Source of the DNA: Candidatus Zhuqueibacterota bacterium
GTDB lineage: Bacteria > Zhuqueibacterota > Zhuqueibacteria > Thermofontimicrobiales > Sulfurfontimicrobiaceae
NCBI GenBank assembly: GCA_016927835.1
Contig: JAFGMA010000171.1
Location: forward strand, 1 to 64,000
Direction of reading: 5' to 3'
DNA length: 64,000 nt
Positions within the stretch are counted from its first letter, which is position 1. Every line of letters starts with the position of its first letter. Positions 11,255 through 20,109 of the stretch are shown here, piece after piece. A program made the translations under genes and the position numbers. The notes under the pieces were generated by a model. The model saw nothing but the letters and a program-made list of their open reading frames with translations, had not been told where the DNA came from and did not search any database.

Positions 11255-11420
11255 TTAATTTGGAAACCCGAATTGAATTTTGACATCGAATTGTTTATAG
11301 AATTTTGATGCGAATCCGGGGAAAGGAAAGCCACAGCAAGCGCCGGAAACCATATTAAGATCAGATACAGAATTCTTTGGCTTAACTGAAACACGATTAA
11401 CATTCATAACGAAAACGAAT

Positions 11421-12419
11421 ATGACTTTCAAAATTTGCACAATCGGTTGTGGCAGCCTCGCCACGAGCCAGCACGGACCGGCGTTCGTGAAATATGCAAC
11501 ATCGCATCCGCAAACTGAATTGACCGCGTGCTGCGATTTGGTTGAAGAACGCGCCAGGAGCTACAAAGAAAAATTCGGCTTCAGGCGGTACTATACCGAT
11601 AACGTCGAAATGCTCAATCGGGAAAAGCCCGACGCAGTGTGCCTGATTGCCCCGGTGGATTTGACATGCGAATTGAGCTGCCAGATCCTCCAAATGGGGT
11701 ATCCATTGTTGGTGGAAAAACCGCCCGGCAGAACACCCGAAGAATTGGGCCGGATGATCGCCGCCGCCGAATCGACTGGCGCTATCACCCAGGTATCATT
11801 CAACCGTCGGTACGCACCGCTGATTCGCGAAATAAAAAGCCTGCTTGCCGGGCAACTCGCTGATCGCCCGATTCAATATCTCCGTTACGATTTCTATCGC
11901 TACAATCGAATGGATGCGGATTTTTCGACCACCGCAATTCACGGCATCGACGCGGTCCGATTTCTGACTGGATGCGACTATGAACGAATTCAGTTTCACT
12001 ATCAGCAATTCCCGGAGTTGGGTTATCAGGTTGCCAATATTTTCATGGATTGCAAAATGACGTCGGGCGCCGTCGCGCACCTGAATTTTTGTCCGATTGC
12101 CGGCGTTACTATTGAACGCGCTACGATAAACGCGCTCGATCACACTTTTTTTCTGGACACGCCGATCTGGGGTGAATTCGATTCGCCCGGCAAAATTTTG
12201 CATTTCCAAAATAATCAGCTCAAACTCGAACTCTCCGGCGATGAATTGCCTGAGGGCACCGAAACTTTTGAGTTGAGCGGCTTTTATGGTGAAAATGCGG
12301 CATTCTTCGATGACCTGAGAGCGGGACGCCGGCCGGCATGTGATTTGAAGGACGCACGGCAATCTGTTGAAATTGCGCATTGCATCAGGGAAAGGAAAGA
12401 CGCATATATCCGATCTTGA
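11421..12419 (+). CDS. Gfo/Idh/MocA family oxidoreductase
   Basis: 332 aa; 'ICTIGCGSLATSQHGPAF' Rossmann start; 'PLLVEKPPGRTPEEL' EKP motif. Confidence 0.88.
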   Translation: MTFKICTIGCGSLATSQHGPAFVKYATSHPQTELTACCDLVEERARSYKEKFGFRRYYTDNVEMLNREKPDAVCLIAPVDLTCELSCQILQMGYPLLVEKPPGRTPEELGRMIAAAESTGAITQVSFNRRYAPLIREIKSLLAGQLADRPIQYLRYDFYRYNRMDADFSTTAIHGIDAVRFLTGCDYERIQFHYQQFPELGYQVANIFMDCKMTSGAVAHLNFCPIAGVTIERATINALDHTFFLDTPIWGEFDSPGKILHFQNNQLKLELSGDELPEGTETFELSGFYGENAAFFDDLRAGRRPACDLKDARQSVEIAHCIRERKDAYIRS

Positions 12420-12737
12420 TCCCTGATTTATGGAATACAAACATTCTTATATTCATTTTAAACATCCGGCGAGACGAGAATAATAGTCAGATCGTTCCCA
12501 TTTCAATATTCACACCGCATTTAAAAATCTCACCCGAAAAAATTGGGATCAGCGCATCTGGTCGGCGAATATAATGAATTGCGCGTTTCCGGCTCGGTAC
12601 CTCGCCACAGCTTGAGCGCTAATTAAAAACCCGGAAGGCAGTCCAGACCGCCGATTGACTATTCGTAATCCATTCACCAAACCGGGGAGTTTATAAATCC
12701 GTGGAAATAGCCCATGACTGAGGCATTACAATTGCTT

Positions 12738-12928
12738 GTAATCCCTCAGTGACTGGTTTCTAAACCCCCGTTTGGGAACCCAAGGGGCACTGTAAACGAT
12801 GAAAAGAACCAATATCTGAGGCATTACCTGACATGCGTAATGCCTCAGTTATGGGAAGGGAAATAGCCTTTCAAAGATTTTGAACCTTTGAAAGGTTAAC
12901 TTATGCTGCCAATTACTGAGCGATTACT
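12738..12928. repeat. Stem-loop-rich dispersed repeat, copy 1
   Basis: Reverse complement aligns by eye over about 190 bp with 34385-34576 (e.g. gtaatcgctcagtaattggcagcataa and aaaggctatttcccttcccat are exact); contains perfect stems ctgaggcattac/gtaatgcctcag and cctttcaaag/ctttgaaagg. Confidence 0.85.
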
Positions 12929-13029
12929 GACATGCCTATATTTTTCTTGACATTTTGGATATTTATATTTAATTTATTGAGTGAAGGTCATTGATGTTAT
13001 GAAAGATGTGCATGACAAAATTGTGCGTG

Positions 13030-13093
13030 AAAAGCAAACGACTGTCAATTCGGGTAAAATTCCGTATTACACGAACTGACACTCGTTGCTTTT
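13030..13093. promoter_or_regulatory. Imperfect 22-bp inverted repeat upstream of the Ku gene
   Basis: aaaagcaaacgactgtcaattcg ... cgaactgacactcgttgctttt; reverse complement of the right arm matches the left with two substitutions and one 1-nt indel; 40 bp before the Ku ATG. Confidence 0.6.
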
Positions 13094-13133
13094 GATAATC
13101 CTAATTTGGAAAATACTAAGGGGGTATTAGCCG

Positions 13134-13961
13134 ATGAAACCGGTTTGGAAAGGCAACATTGCACTGGGCAGCATCGAAATCGCTGTAAATCTGGTATCTG
13201 CAGTTTCCACTCGAAATCTGGCGTTGACATTGCTCCATCAACCATGTGCGTCCAAAATCAAACATAAGCGAGTTTGTCCCCTGCATGGCGACGTCCCGGC
13301 AAACGAGATTATCAAGGCTTATTTTTATGAGCAGGATAAATACATTCCGCTTGACGGACATGATTTTGCCAGTATCGAGCTGGGTACTCAGAAATCAATT
13401 TGTTTATCGAAATTTGTAGATATTGAGGCGATTGAGCCTATTTATTTCAATAAAACATATTATTGTATTCCTGATGGACATATTGCCGCAGAAAAATATG
13501 CGCTGTTACGCAACGCGCTAAAAAGGAAGCGGAAAATTGGGATTGCCCAGATAACATACAATCGAAAAGAATCAATCGTTGCACTGTGGCAAAGGAAACG
13601 GGCGATCGCATTATCCACGCTGCATTATGAGAATGAAATACTTCCGCTTTCAGGCTTCGAAGTATTGCAGACGAGTGCACCGCGCAGCCGCACTCAATTT
13701 GATGAGATTGACAAATTAATCGAAATCGCAATTGACCGATTTAATCCGAGGCAGTTCCGGGATCAATTTTTTATTCAATTGATGGAATTGATCAGACAAA
13801 AAATCGATTCATCAAAACATGAAAAATTTTCACAAGCAAAAGCCGAATCGATGGATTCAATCAAATCAGTTGGCAGCAAAAAGCAACGAACAGTGGTGAA
13901 CGCCAGAAAGAGCATGGCTAAAGTTGCCGAACCCGAACTGGCGGATACCGGGAGTGTTTGA
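13134..13961 (+). CDS. ku: Ku family DNA end-binding protein (bacterial NHEJ)
   Basis: 275 aa; Ku pattern 'WKGNIALGSIEIAVNLVSAV', 'CPLHGDVPANEIIKAYFYEQDKYIPL', 'FVDIEAIEPIYFNKTYYCIPDGHIAAEKYALLRNAL', 'KRKIGIAQITYNRKESIVAL', 'LSTLHYENEI'. Confidence 0.88.
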   Translation: MKPVWKGNIALGSIEIAVNLVSAVSTRNLALTLLHQPCASKIKHKRVCPLHGDVPANEIIKAYFYEQDKYIPLDGHDFASIELGTQKSICLSKFVDIEAIEPIYFNKTYYCIPDGHIAAEKYALLRNALKRKRKIGIAQITYNRKESIVALWQRKRAIALSTLHYENEILPLSGFEVLQTSAPRSRTQFDEIDKLIEIAIDRFNPRQFRDQFFIQLMELIRQKIDSSKHEKFSQAKAESMDSIKSVGSKKQRTVVNARKSMAKVAEPELADTGSV

Positions 13962-15076
13962 GCGTTCTGATGAAACCAGTTGAGATAAATTCGCCGCAAG
14001 TGAAAGTGATGACATCGAAGACCAACGTTTTCATGAATCAATCGGTTGTTTTTACCGGGCAGCTTTCTTCGATGACCCGCAAGGAAGCGCAGAACCTGAC
14101 ACGACAGCTTGGTGGAGCCACGCCCCCCGCTTTGGCTCGCAACACGACGTACCTGGTCATCGGAAATGGGGGATATCTAAAAAAAATTACCAGAAGTCAG
14201 AAACTCAAACGCGCCGAAGAACTGAACGAGAAGGGTGCGAAAATAAATATTATTTCTGAAAATTTATTCCTGGAGATGGTCGGTCTTGATACAGAATATA
14301 AGCTTGAAAATAAATACTATGTGCTCTCCGACATTATCAAACTCTATCCCAACCTGCGCAACGACAGAATTCGTTATTTTCAGCGATGGGGATTGCTGAA
14401 ACCTGCTATCAAAACCAATACGAGTCAGTATTTTGAATTCAAAGATTTGTTGATTTTTCGAAAAATCGATGGATATTTGAAACAGGGAAAACCTCTGTTG
14501 GCAATCGCAAAAGGGCTTCGTAACCAAATTGCGCCGATAAAGCAACTCAGGCTGCCTTTCGAGGAGGAGCTTCCCAGGGGCAGAATTTTGGAATTCAGGC
14601 AACCATCGGCACCGCAAAAAAGCGTCGAAGAATGGTACGATATCGGTTACGAAAATGACACAACTCCCGAGACGTATGACAAAGCGATTGATGCATATAA
14701 AAACGCATTGAAACTAGATCCGAATTTCGTGCCCGCTGCGATCAACCTGGGGAATATTTATTATGAAAAGGGCGAAAGGGAAAAGGCGCGCGATTTGTAT
14801 CTGCACGCGCTGAAGCTGGAACCTCATAACTATAAAATATTCTTCAATCTGGGCAATCTCTACGATGATTTGAATGATTTTTCAACTGCGTTATCGTATT
14901 TCAATCAGGCGATTCAACAGCAGCCGCTCTATGCCGATGCGCATTTTAATATCGCAATCGTTTATGAAAAAATTGGCATGAAGCAGGAAGCGCAAAAACA
15001 CTGGAAACTATATTTGAAAATCGATAGCTGCGGTGAGTGGGCAGAAATTGCCAGAGAGCATTTGAAGGAATCATAG
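13958..15076 (+). CDS. BRCT + MerR-like HTH + TPR fusion protein, translationally coupled to Ku
   Basis: 372 aa (TTG start at 13958 or ATG at 13970); BRCT-like 'NQSVVFTGQLSSMTRKEAQNLTRQLGGATPPALARNTTYLVIG'; MerR-like 'YYVLSDIIKLYPNLRNDRIRYFQRWGLLKP...YFEFKDLLIFRKIDGYLKQGK'; three or more TPR units ('AAINLGNIYYEKGEREKARDLYLHALKLEP'). Confidence 0.85.
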   Translation: MSVLMKPVEINSPQVKVMTSKTNVFMNQSVVFTGQLSSMTRKEAQNLTRQLGGATPPALARNTTYLVIGNGGYLKKITRSQKLKRAEELNEKGAKINIISENLFLEMVGLDTEYKLENKYYVLSDIIKLYPNLRNDRIRYFQRWGLLKPAIKTNTSQYFEFKDLLIFRKIDGYLKQGKPLLAIAKGLRNQIAPIKQLRLPFEEELPRGRILEFRQPSAPQKSVEEWYDIGYENDTTPETYDKAIDAYKNALKLDPNFVPAAINLGNIYYEKGEREKARDLYLHALKLEPHNYKIFFNLGNLYDDLNDFSTALSYFNQAIQQQPLYADAHFNIAIVYEKIGMKQEAQKHWKLYLKIDSCGEWAEIAREHLKES

Positions 15077-15339
15077 GAAATTGTGCCGGCAGCATCGGGC
15101 GCAAAAATGCAAGGAATTGCATTGAAATTTTCAAGGTTCTATCATAATTCATACAACGCTGTCCGGAATCGCATACCCTGAGACGAGAAACTGCCTCATT
15201 CTGAAGTCCGGAATGGCTTTTGAGGATTCGAACACGCCACCGGATTTTTCCCAATAATTTTTATGGCGGAGTAAATGCTACCTGATTACCGTCAATAGTA
15301 TAGAATCCGAAGCTAAACCAACTAAAGGAGAAACTCATT

Positions 15340-17562
15340 ATGAAAACAAATACCAAATTACATATAATCAGTTTGTTCGTATTGCTATTTCTTTTCATGC
15401 AATTCCAGCCGGCACAAAGTTTGGCTTGCACAGGCAAAATCAGCGGTGAGATAACTTACGACGGAGATCTGGCAGAATCGATCGTTGTGATGGCAGTCAG
15501 AATTCCGCCGACACCGGAAAAGCTGTATTATGCGACAAAACTTGAATCACCCGGACCGTATGAAATCTGCGACCTCCCGGAAGGCATCTATGTTGTGAGC
15601 GCCTTTATGGACGTCGACGGGAGCGAAGGACCGAATCCGGGAGAACCTGTCGGGCTTTTCATGGAATTCATCATGATCGAAGGCGGTTCTGAATTTGAAA
15701 ACGCGAATATCAGTTTGCAGGAACTGCCGGCAGGAATGGGATCCATCTCTGGCAAAATCAATTATTTCGGAAATAAAACCGGACCGGTGAAAGTCATCGC
15801 GATTGGGCTTTCGTATACACCGTTCAATTACACAATGGTCGATCTCTCAGTCAATAATTCATTCACTATCGATAACCTGATGACCGGCAGCTATATGCTC
15901 TTCGCTTATCTCGATGTGAATCGCGACGGGCTGCCCTGGCTCAATGAACCGTTCGGGGCGGAGACTGATTTGATTTTTGTCATGGACGGAGCCGATACGC
16001 CGAATCAAACGATTACGCTGATCGATCCCGAATCGCATTCCGGCTCGATATCGGGGCAGATCACTTACGATGGCACGCGTTCGGGTCCGGTGTACGTAAC
16101 CGCCATGGGTTTGACATTTACGCCGATGATGACAACCCGCTTAAATAGCGGCGAAACTGAATTCCAACTGCTGAAGCTGGCGCAGGGTGACTATGGCGTG
16201 ATGGCGTTTATTGATGTGAACGGAGACATGCGCCCCAATGCAACGGAACCCATGGGATATTTTACAGACGGTTTTGTGACGGTCACAGAAGGTTCCGAAA
16301 CCGCCGGGATTCATATAAAGCTCATCGATCCGCCGGTGGGGCAGGGAGTTGTCAAAGGAACAATTACCTGTGACTTTTTCAGCCTTGGCAAACCAAATAC
16401 GTGCCACAATATCGTGGTTCAGGCGATGGGGCTTTCGGAAACACCGTTGGTGTCTACTAAAATCACTGACTACGGTGAATATGAATTGGCTGGATTAACG
16501 ACCGGGCTGTATTTCATAATTGCTTACGAGGATATGAACGATAATGGGCTGTACGATCTTACGGAACCGATCGGCTTATTCCAGGGCAATCCGGTCATCA
16601 TCATAGAGCAATGGCAACGCAACGATGTTGACATTGCGATTCAGGATCCGACCACAGCGACCGGATCGCTTTCCGGGACTATCACGTACGAAGGACCACG
16701 AAGCGGCGCAATTCATGTATATACCATCGGATTGTCGCACACGCCATTCCAAAGTCAGGTTATCAACGAACCCGGAGCATATAAATTTACCGATTTGGCG
16801 TTGGGCGTCTATTATGTGATGGCATATATGGATGCCGATAGCGACGGTAAGTACGATATCGGGGAACCGCTGGCATTTTATACCGGTGTTGCTACGGTTG
16901 TTGGCGGATTCGAAAAACAGGGTGTTGATTTAACGCTGTACGACAAAGGCACGGGTTCGATTTCGGGCAATGTGGTTTACGATGGCGAAGAGTCGGGCAA
17001 AATTTACGTGGGTGCTTTCGGATTGTCGAATACGCCTATCGCCAAGATTTCACTGGATACACCGGGAGCTTACACCCTCGACGGACTCTGCAAGGGACGT
17101 TTTGTGGCGTGGGCATTTATGGATTTGAACGGGGATAAGCTGCCGGGCTTGTACGAACCGTTCGCCATCACCAGCCAGGTTATTCATGTCGAGGACAGCC
17201 TCGAAACCGCAAACGTTAACCTTGTATTAAGCACATTCTATCCCACCGATGTTGATGATCAACTGGCGATGGAGGCGATGCCACAGCGATTCCAATTGAT
17301 GCAAAACTTCCCGAATCCCTTTAATTCCAGTACGCTCATCCAATATCAGCTTCCTGACGCATCGCGGGTAACGCTGCGAATTTTCAACATGCTTGGCAGA
17401 GAGATTCGAACGATGGTGCTGGGACAAAACGCAGCGGGTACACATCAACTTGCCTGGGATGCCAGGAGCAATAGCGGTGAGGAAGTCGCCAGCGGTTTCT
17501 ACCTGTATCAAATCGAAGCCGGTGAATTTAAAGCGATGAAAAAATTGCTGCTGGTGCGTTAA
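15340..17562 (+). CDS. Secreted repeat protein with C-terminal T9SS type A-like sorting domain
   Basis: 740 aa; signal peptide; six ~100-aa repeats starting 'GSISGxITYDG' and ending with DxNxDG-like loops; C-terminus 'FQLMQNFPNPFNSSTLIQYQLPDASRVTLRIFNMLG...ASGFYLYQIEAGEFKAMKKLLLVR'. Confidence 0.82.
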   Translation: MKTNTKLHIISLFVLLFLFMQFQPAQSLACTGKISGEITYDGDLAESIVVMAVRIPPTPEKLYYATKLESPGPYEICDLPEGIYVVSAFMDVDGSEGPNPGEPVGLFMEFIMIEGGSEFENANISLQELPAGMGSISGKINYFGNKTGPVKVIAIGLSYTPFNYTMVDLSVNNSFTIDNLMTGSYMLFAYLDVNRDGLPWLNEPFGAETDLIFVMDGADTPNQTITLIDPESHSGSISGQITYDGTRSGPVYVTAMGLTFTPMMTTRLNSGETEFQLLKLAQGDYGVMAFIDVNGDMRPNATEPMGYFTDGFVTVTEGSETAGIHIKLIDPPVGQGVVKGTITCDFFSLGKPNTCHNIVVQAMGLSETPLVSTKITDYGEYELAGLTTGLYFIIAYEDMNDNGLYDLTEPIGLFQGNPVIIIEQWQRNDVDIAIQDPTTATGSLSGTITYEGPRSGAIHVYTIGLSHTPFQSQVINEPGAYKFTDLALGVYYVMAYMDADSDGKYDIGEPLAFYTGVATVVGGFEKQGVDLTLYDKGTGSISGNVVYDGEESGKIYVGAFGLSNTPIAKISLDTPGAYTLDGLCKGRFVAWAFMDLNGDKLPGLYEPFAITSQVIHVEDSLETANVNLVLSTFYPTDVDDQLAMEAMPQRFQLMQNFPNPFNSSTLIQYQLPDASRVTLRIFNMLGREIRTMVLGQNAAGTHQLAWDARSNSGEEVASGFYLYQIEAGEFKAMKKLLLVR

Positions 17563-17636
17563 GCTTCGGATGCCTATTCAGCAAAAATGCCTGAATTAAC
17601 TTCGCATTCAGCAACCGGAGATAATAATTGATCATG

Positions 17637-17698
17637 CGCCCGCAGAATGAAGCCAATTCACAGAAAACCCCTGTATGAAAATCGTCATTCTGCGGGCG
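17637..17698. repeat. 14-bp perfect inverted repeat
   Basis: cgcccgcagaatga / tcattctgcgggcg separated by 34 nt, 3' of the 15340-17562 gene. Confidence 0.75.
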
Positions 17699-17930
17699 TT
17701 GACATTTGTTCCTCAACGATGCTGACGAACAGGCTATTTCCCGCTAAATTCAAAAACAGGGGAAGTTTTGCGTTGGGCAATCCCCTTTTTCGTAGATTCA
17801 GTCCTTTTGGTGGGAACTTATTGCAATCTAAAAAGTTATCAGTCACTTGCACGATTTGCTTTTTGATTACAAAATATCGGGACGATGTATTAACAGATAC
17901 TGGACTTTCACCTGAATCAGAAAACCGACT

Positions 17931-18899
17931 ATGCGACTGGACATCATACCTTATCACCCTCAAAAAGAACCGGAGTGGGACGAATTCGTAGGTCTTTCGA
18001 ATAACGGCACTATTTTCCATACCCGAACCTTTCTCAGCTATCATCCGCCAACGAAATTTGAAGACAGATCTCTGATTTTCCAAAAGGAAGGGAGAATTTT
18101 AGCTGTATTTCCCGCCACCATCTGGCAATTAAACGAGCGGAAGATTTTATCATCCCATCGCGGGGCATCCTACGGCGGCTTCGTGGTAAAATCACCTCTT
18201 TCCGTTCGCGATGCCTTCAGGCTGGTTGAATCGCTGCAAACGTACGCGAAAGCAGAGGGATTCGACGGTATCGATCTGACACCACCGCCGCAAATCTATT
18301 TCAAAAAGCCGTCGAATTATATTGATTTTGCGCTCATTAAAAATGGTTTCTGCTATCGAAAGCGGGAAATCTCCAGCGTGATCCAACTCGATTTCAGCGC
18401 GGCTGAGATATTGCAAACATTCAGTCCGGAATCGCGTCGGGCAGTGCGCCGGGCGAAGAAGCTGGGTATCACCATGCGCGAAAGCGACGATTACGAGGCG
18501 TTTTACAATATCCTCAAAAACAATCTGAAGATGCGCCACCATGTAACTCCCACGCACACACTCGATGAGCTATTGTTGTTGAAAAGGCTGTTTCCGACAG
18601 CCATAAAGCTTTTCGCTGCCTACAAAGACGATGTGATGGTCGCGGGTGTGGTGATATTTATCTGCAATTCAGACGTTGTGCTGGCGTTTTACATCAGTCA
18701 CGATGAGCAATACCAGCGCTTCCGCGGCGTGAATTTCCTGTTTCACAGAATCATCCGCTGGTCAATCGAGAATGGCTTCAAATTCCTGGATTTCGGAATT
18801 TTTACGGTGGATATGGATCCCAATTGGGGACTGGGGCGTTTCAAAGAAAGTTTCGGCGCCCAGGGGATTTTTCGGGATTCTTTCCAAATTTTTTTTTGA
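17931..18899 (+). CDS. FemAB/GNAT-like (BioF2-like) acetyltransferase
   Basis: 322 aa; 'FFSPESRRAVRRAKKLGITMRES'-like region, 'GVNFLFHRIIRWSIENGFKFLDFGIFTVD...GLGRFKESFGA' typical of FemAB-like proteins of polysaccharide clusters. Confidence 0.78.
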   Translation: MRLDIIPYHPQKEPEWDEFVGLSNNGTIFHTRTFLSYHPPTKFEDRSLIFQKEGRILAVFPATIWQLNERKILSSHRGASYGGFVVKSPLSVRDAFRLVESLQTYAKAEGFDGIDLTPPPQIYFKKPSNYIDFALIKNGFCYRKREISSVIQLDFSAAEILQTFSPESRRAVRRAKKLGITMRESDDYEAFYNILKNNLKMRHHVTPTHTLDELLLLKRLFPTAIKLFAAYKDDVMVAGVVIFICNSDVVLAFYISHDEQYQRFRGVNFLFHRIIRWSIENGFKFLDFGIFTVDMDPNWGLGRFKESFGAQGIFRDSFQIFF

Positions 18900-19026
18900 T
18901 GTGACTATGAACGGTGAAATCCCAACACCTATGCAATGATATATTTGGCGCAGAGCGCGATGTTAGCCTGGACTTCGATGGCTTGCACTCAATCCGGTTT
19001 CGTTTCACTCGACATTTCAAAATCCG

Positions 19027-20109
19027 ATGAAAATACTCCATATCGCACCCATAAATACCGCGGGGGTACCGCTGGCACTTGTCAGGGCGGAAAACGCAAT
19101 TGGTATCCAAAGCCGGCTAATCACCTTCCATCGCCATCCGCGTGATTTCGGGGAAGATATTTGCCTCGATTTACCGCTGTTCGATTTTTGGGGTGTGCAT
19201 CTCGCCAAAAAGCTGTTTTCACCGTCTGAACGTGTAGCCGTACGTTACGATGCGAAACTTCCAGAGACTATCCCCCCAACATGGATTCCCGGTCGGATCG
19301 AGCACACCCTGATCAGGATGAGGGAGAGGTTGTGGCAACCGAGAATCGAGCGCGCAATAGCTGACTACGACATTGTCAGTTTCGATGTGATTCAGTTGGA
19401 TGGGGGCATGGGATTCTATCGAGACGGGCGGATCATTCGGCAACTCAAAAGCGGAGGCAAAAAAATTATCTGCTGCTATACCGGCAGCGACCTGCGCGTC
19501 AGGGGAGTTATTCCTGAAATCGATCATATCAGCGATTTAAACGTTTCGGTGGAATTTGACCACCAATTTCTGCATACGAATCTGAAGCATGTTCCGTTTC
19601 CTATCGAGCCGGATCAATACGGACGTGCCGGCGCGCAGAATGGTGAAACAGTCCTCATATCTCACGCACCCACAAACCGGCAGGCGAAAGGCAGCCACAT
19701 CATCATCCCGATTGTGCGTGAACTGGAAAAGGAATATCCGGTCAAACTGGTTCTGATTGAGAATTTGCCGTATCACAAAGCGCTCGAATTGAAGCGCCAG
19801 ACTCAAATTTTTATCGATCAGATTGGTAACCTGGGCTATGGCATCAGTTCGCTGGAAGCGTTGTCAATGGGGATTGCGTGCTGTTCGTGCCTCGCCCCTG
19901 GATTTGAAAATGCATACCCGGAGCACCCGTTCATCGTGATCGATGAACAAAATTTGAAGGAAAAATTAATCCCGCTGATCGAAAATGCAACCCTGCGCCA
20001 GGAGAAAGCGCGACAGGGCATACAATGGGTTCGAAGTGTGCATGATGCGAAAAAAGTTGTACAACGCATTCATCAATTTGCGGGAATCGGGGAGCGCCAT
20101 TTTTCATGA
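19027..20109 (+). CDS. Glycosyltransferase (GT4-like)
   Basis: 360 aa; 'MKILHIAPINTAGVPLALVRAENAIG' start and C-terminal 'GYGISSLEALSMGIACCSC' donor-site-like region. Confidence 0.7.
   Translation: MKILHIAPINTAGVPLALVRAENAIGIQSRLITFHRHPRDFGEDICLDLPLFDFWGVHLAKKLFSPSERVAVRYDAKLPETIPPTWIPGRIEHTLIRMRERLWQPRIERAIADYDIVSFDVIQLDGGMGFYRDGRIIRQLKSGGKKIICCYTGSDLRVRGVIPEIDHISDLNVSVEFDHQFLHTNLKHVPFPIEPDQYGRAGAQNGETVLISHAPTNRQAKGSHIIIPIVRELEKEYPVKLVLIENLPYHKALELKRQTQIFIDQIGNLGYGISSLEALSMGIACCSCLAPGFENAYPEHPFIVIDEQNLKEKLIPLIENATLRQEKARQGIQWVRSVHDAKKVVQRIHQFAGIGERHFS

Noticed and set aside
12421-13133. CRISPR-like array suggested by repeated 'actgaggcattac' motifs
   Set aside because: Motifs occur as inverted pairs forming hairpins with irregular spacing, not direct repeats with uniform spacers; no cas genes.
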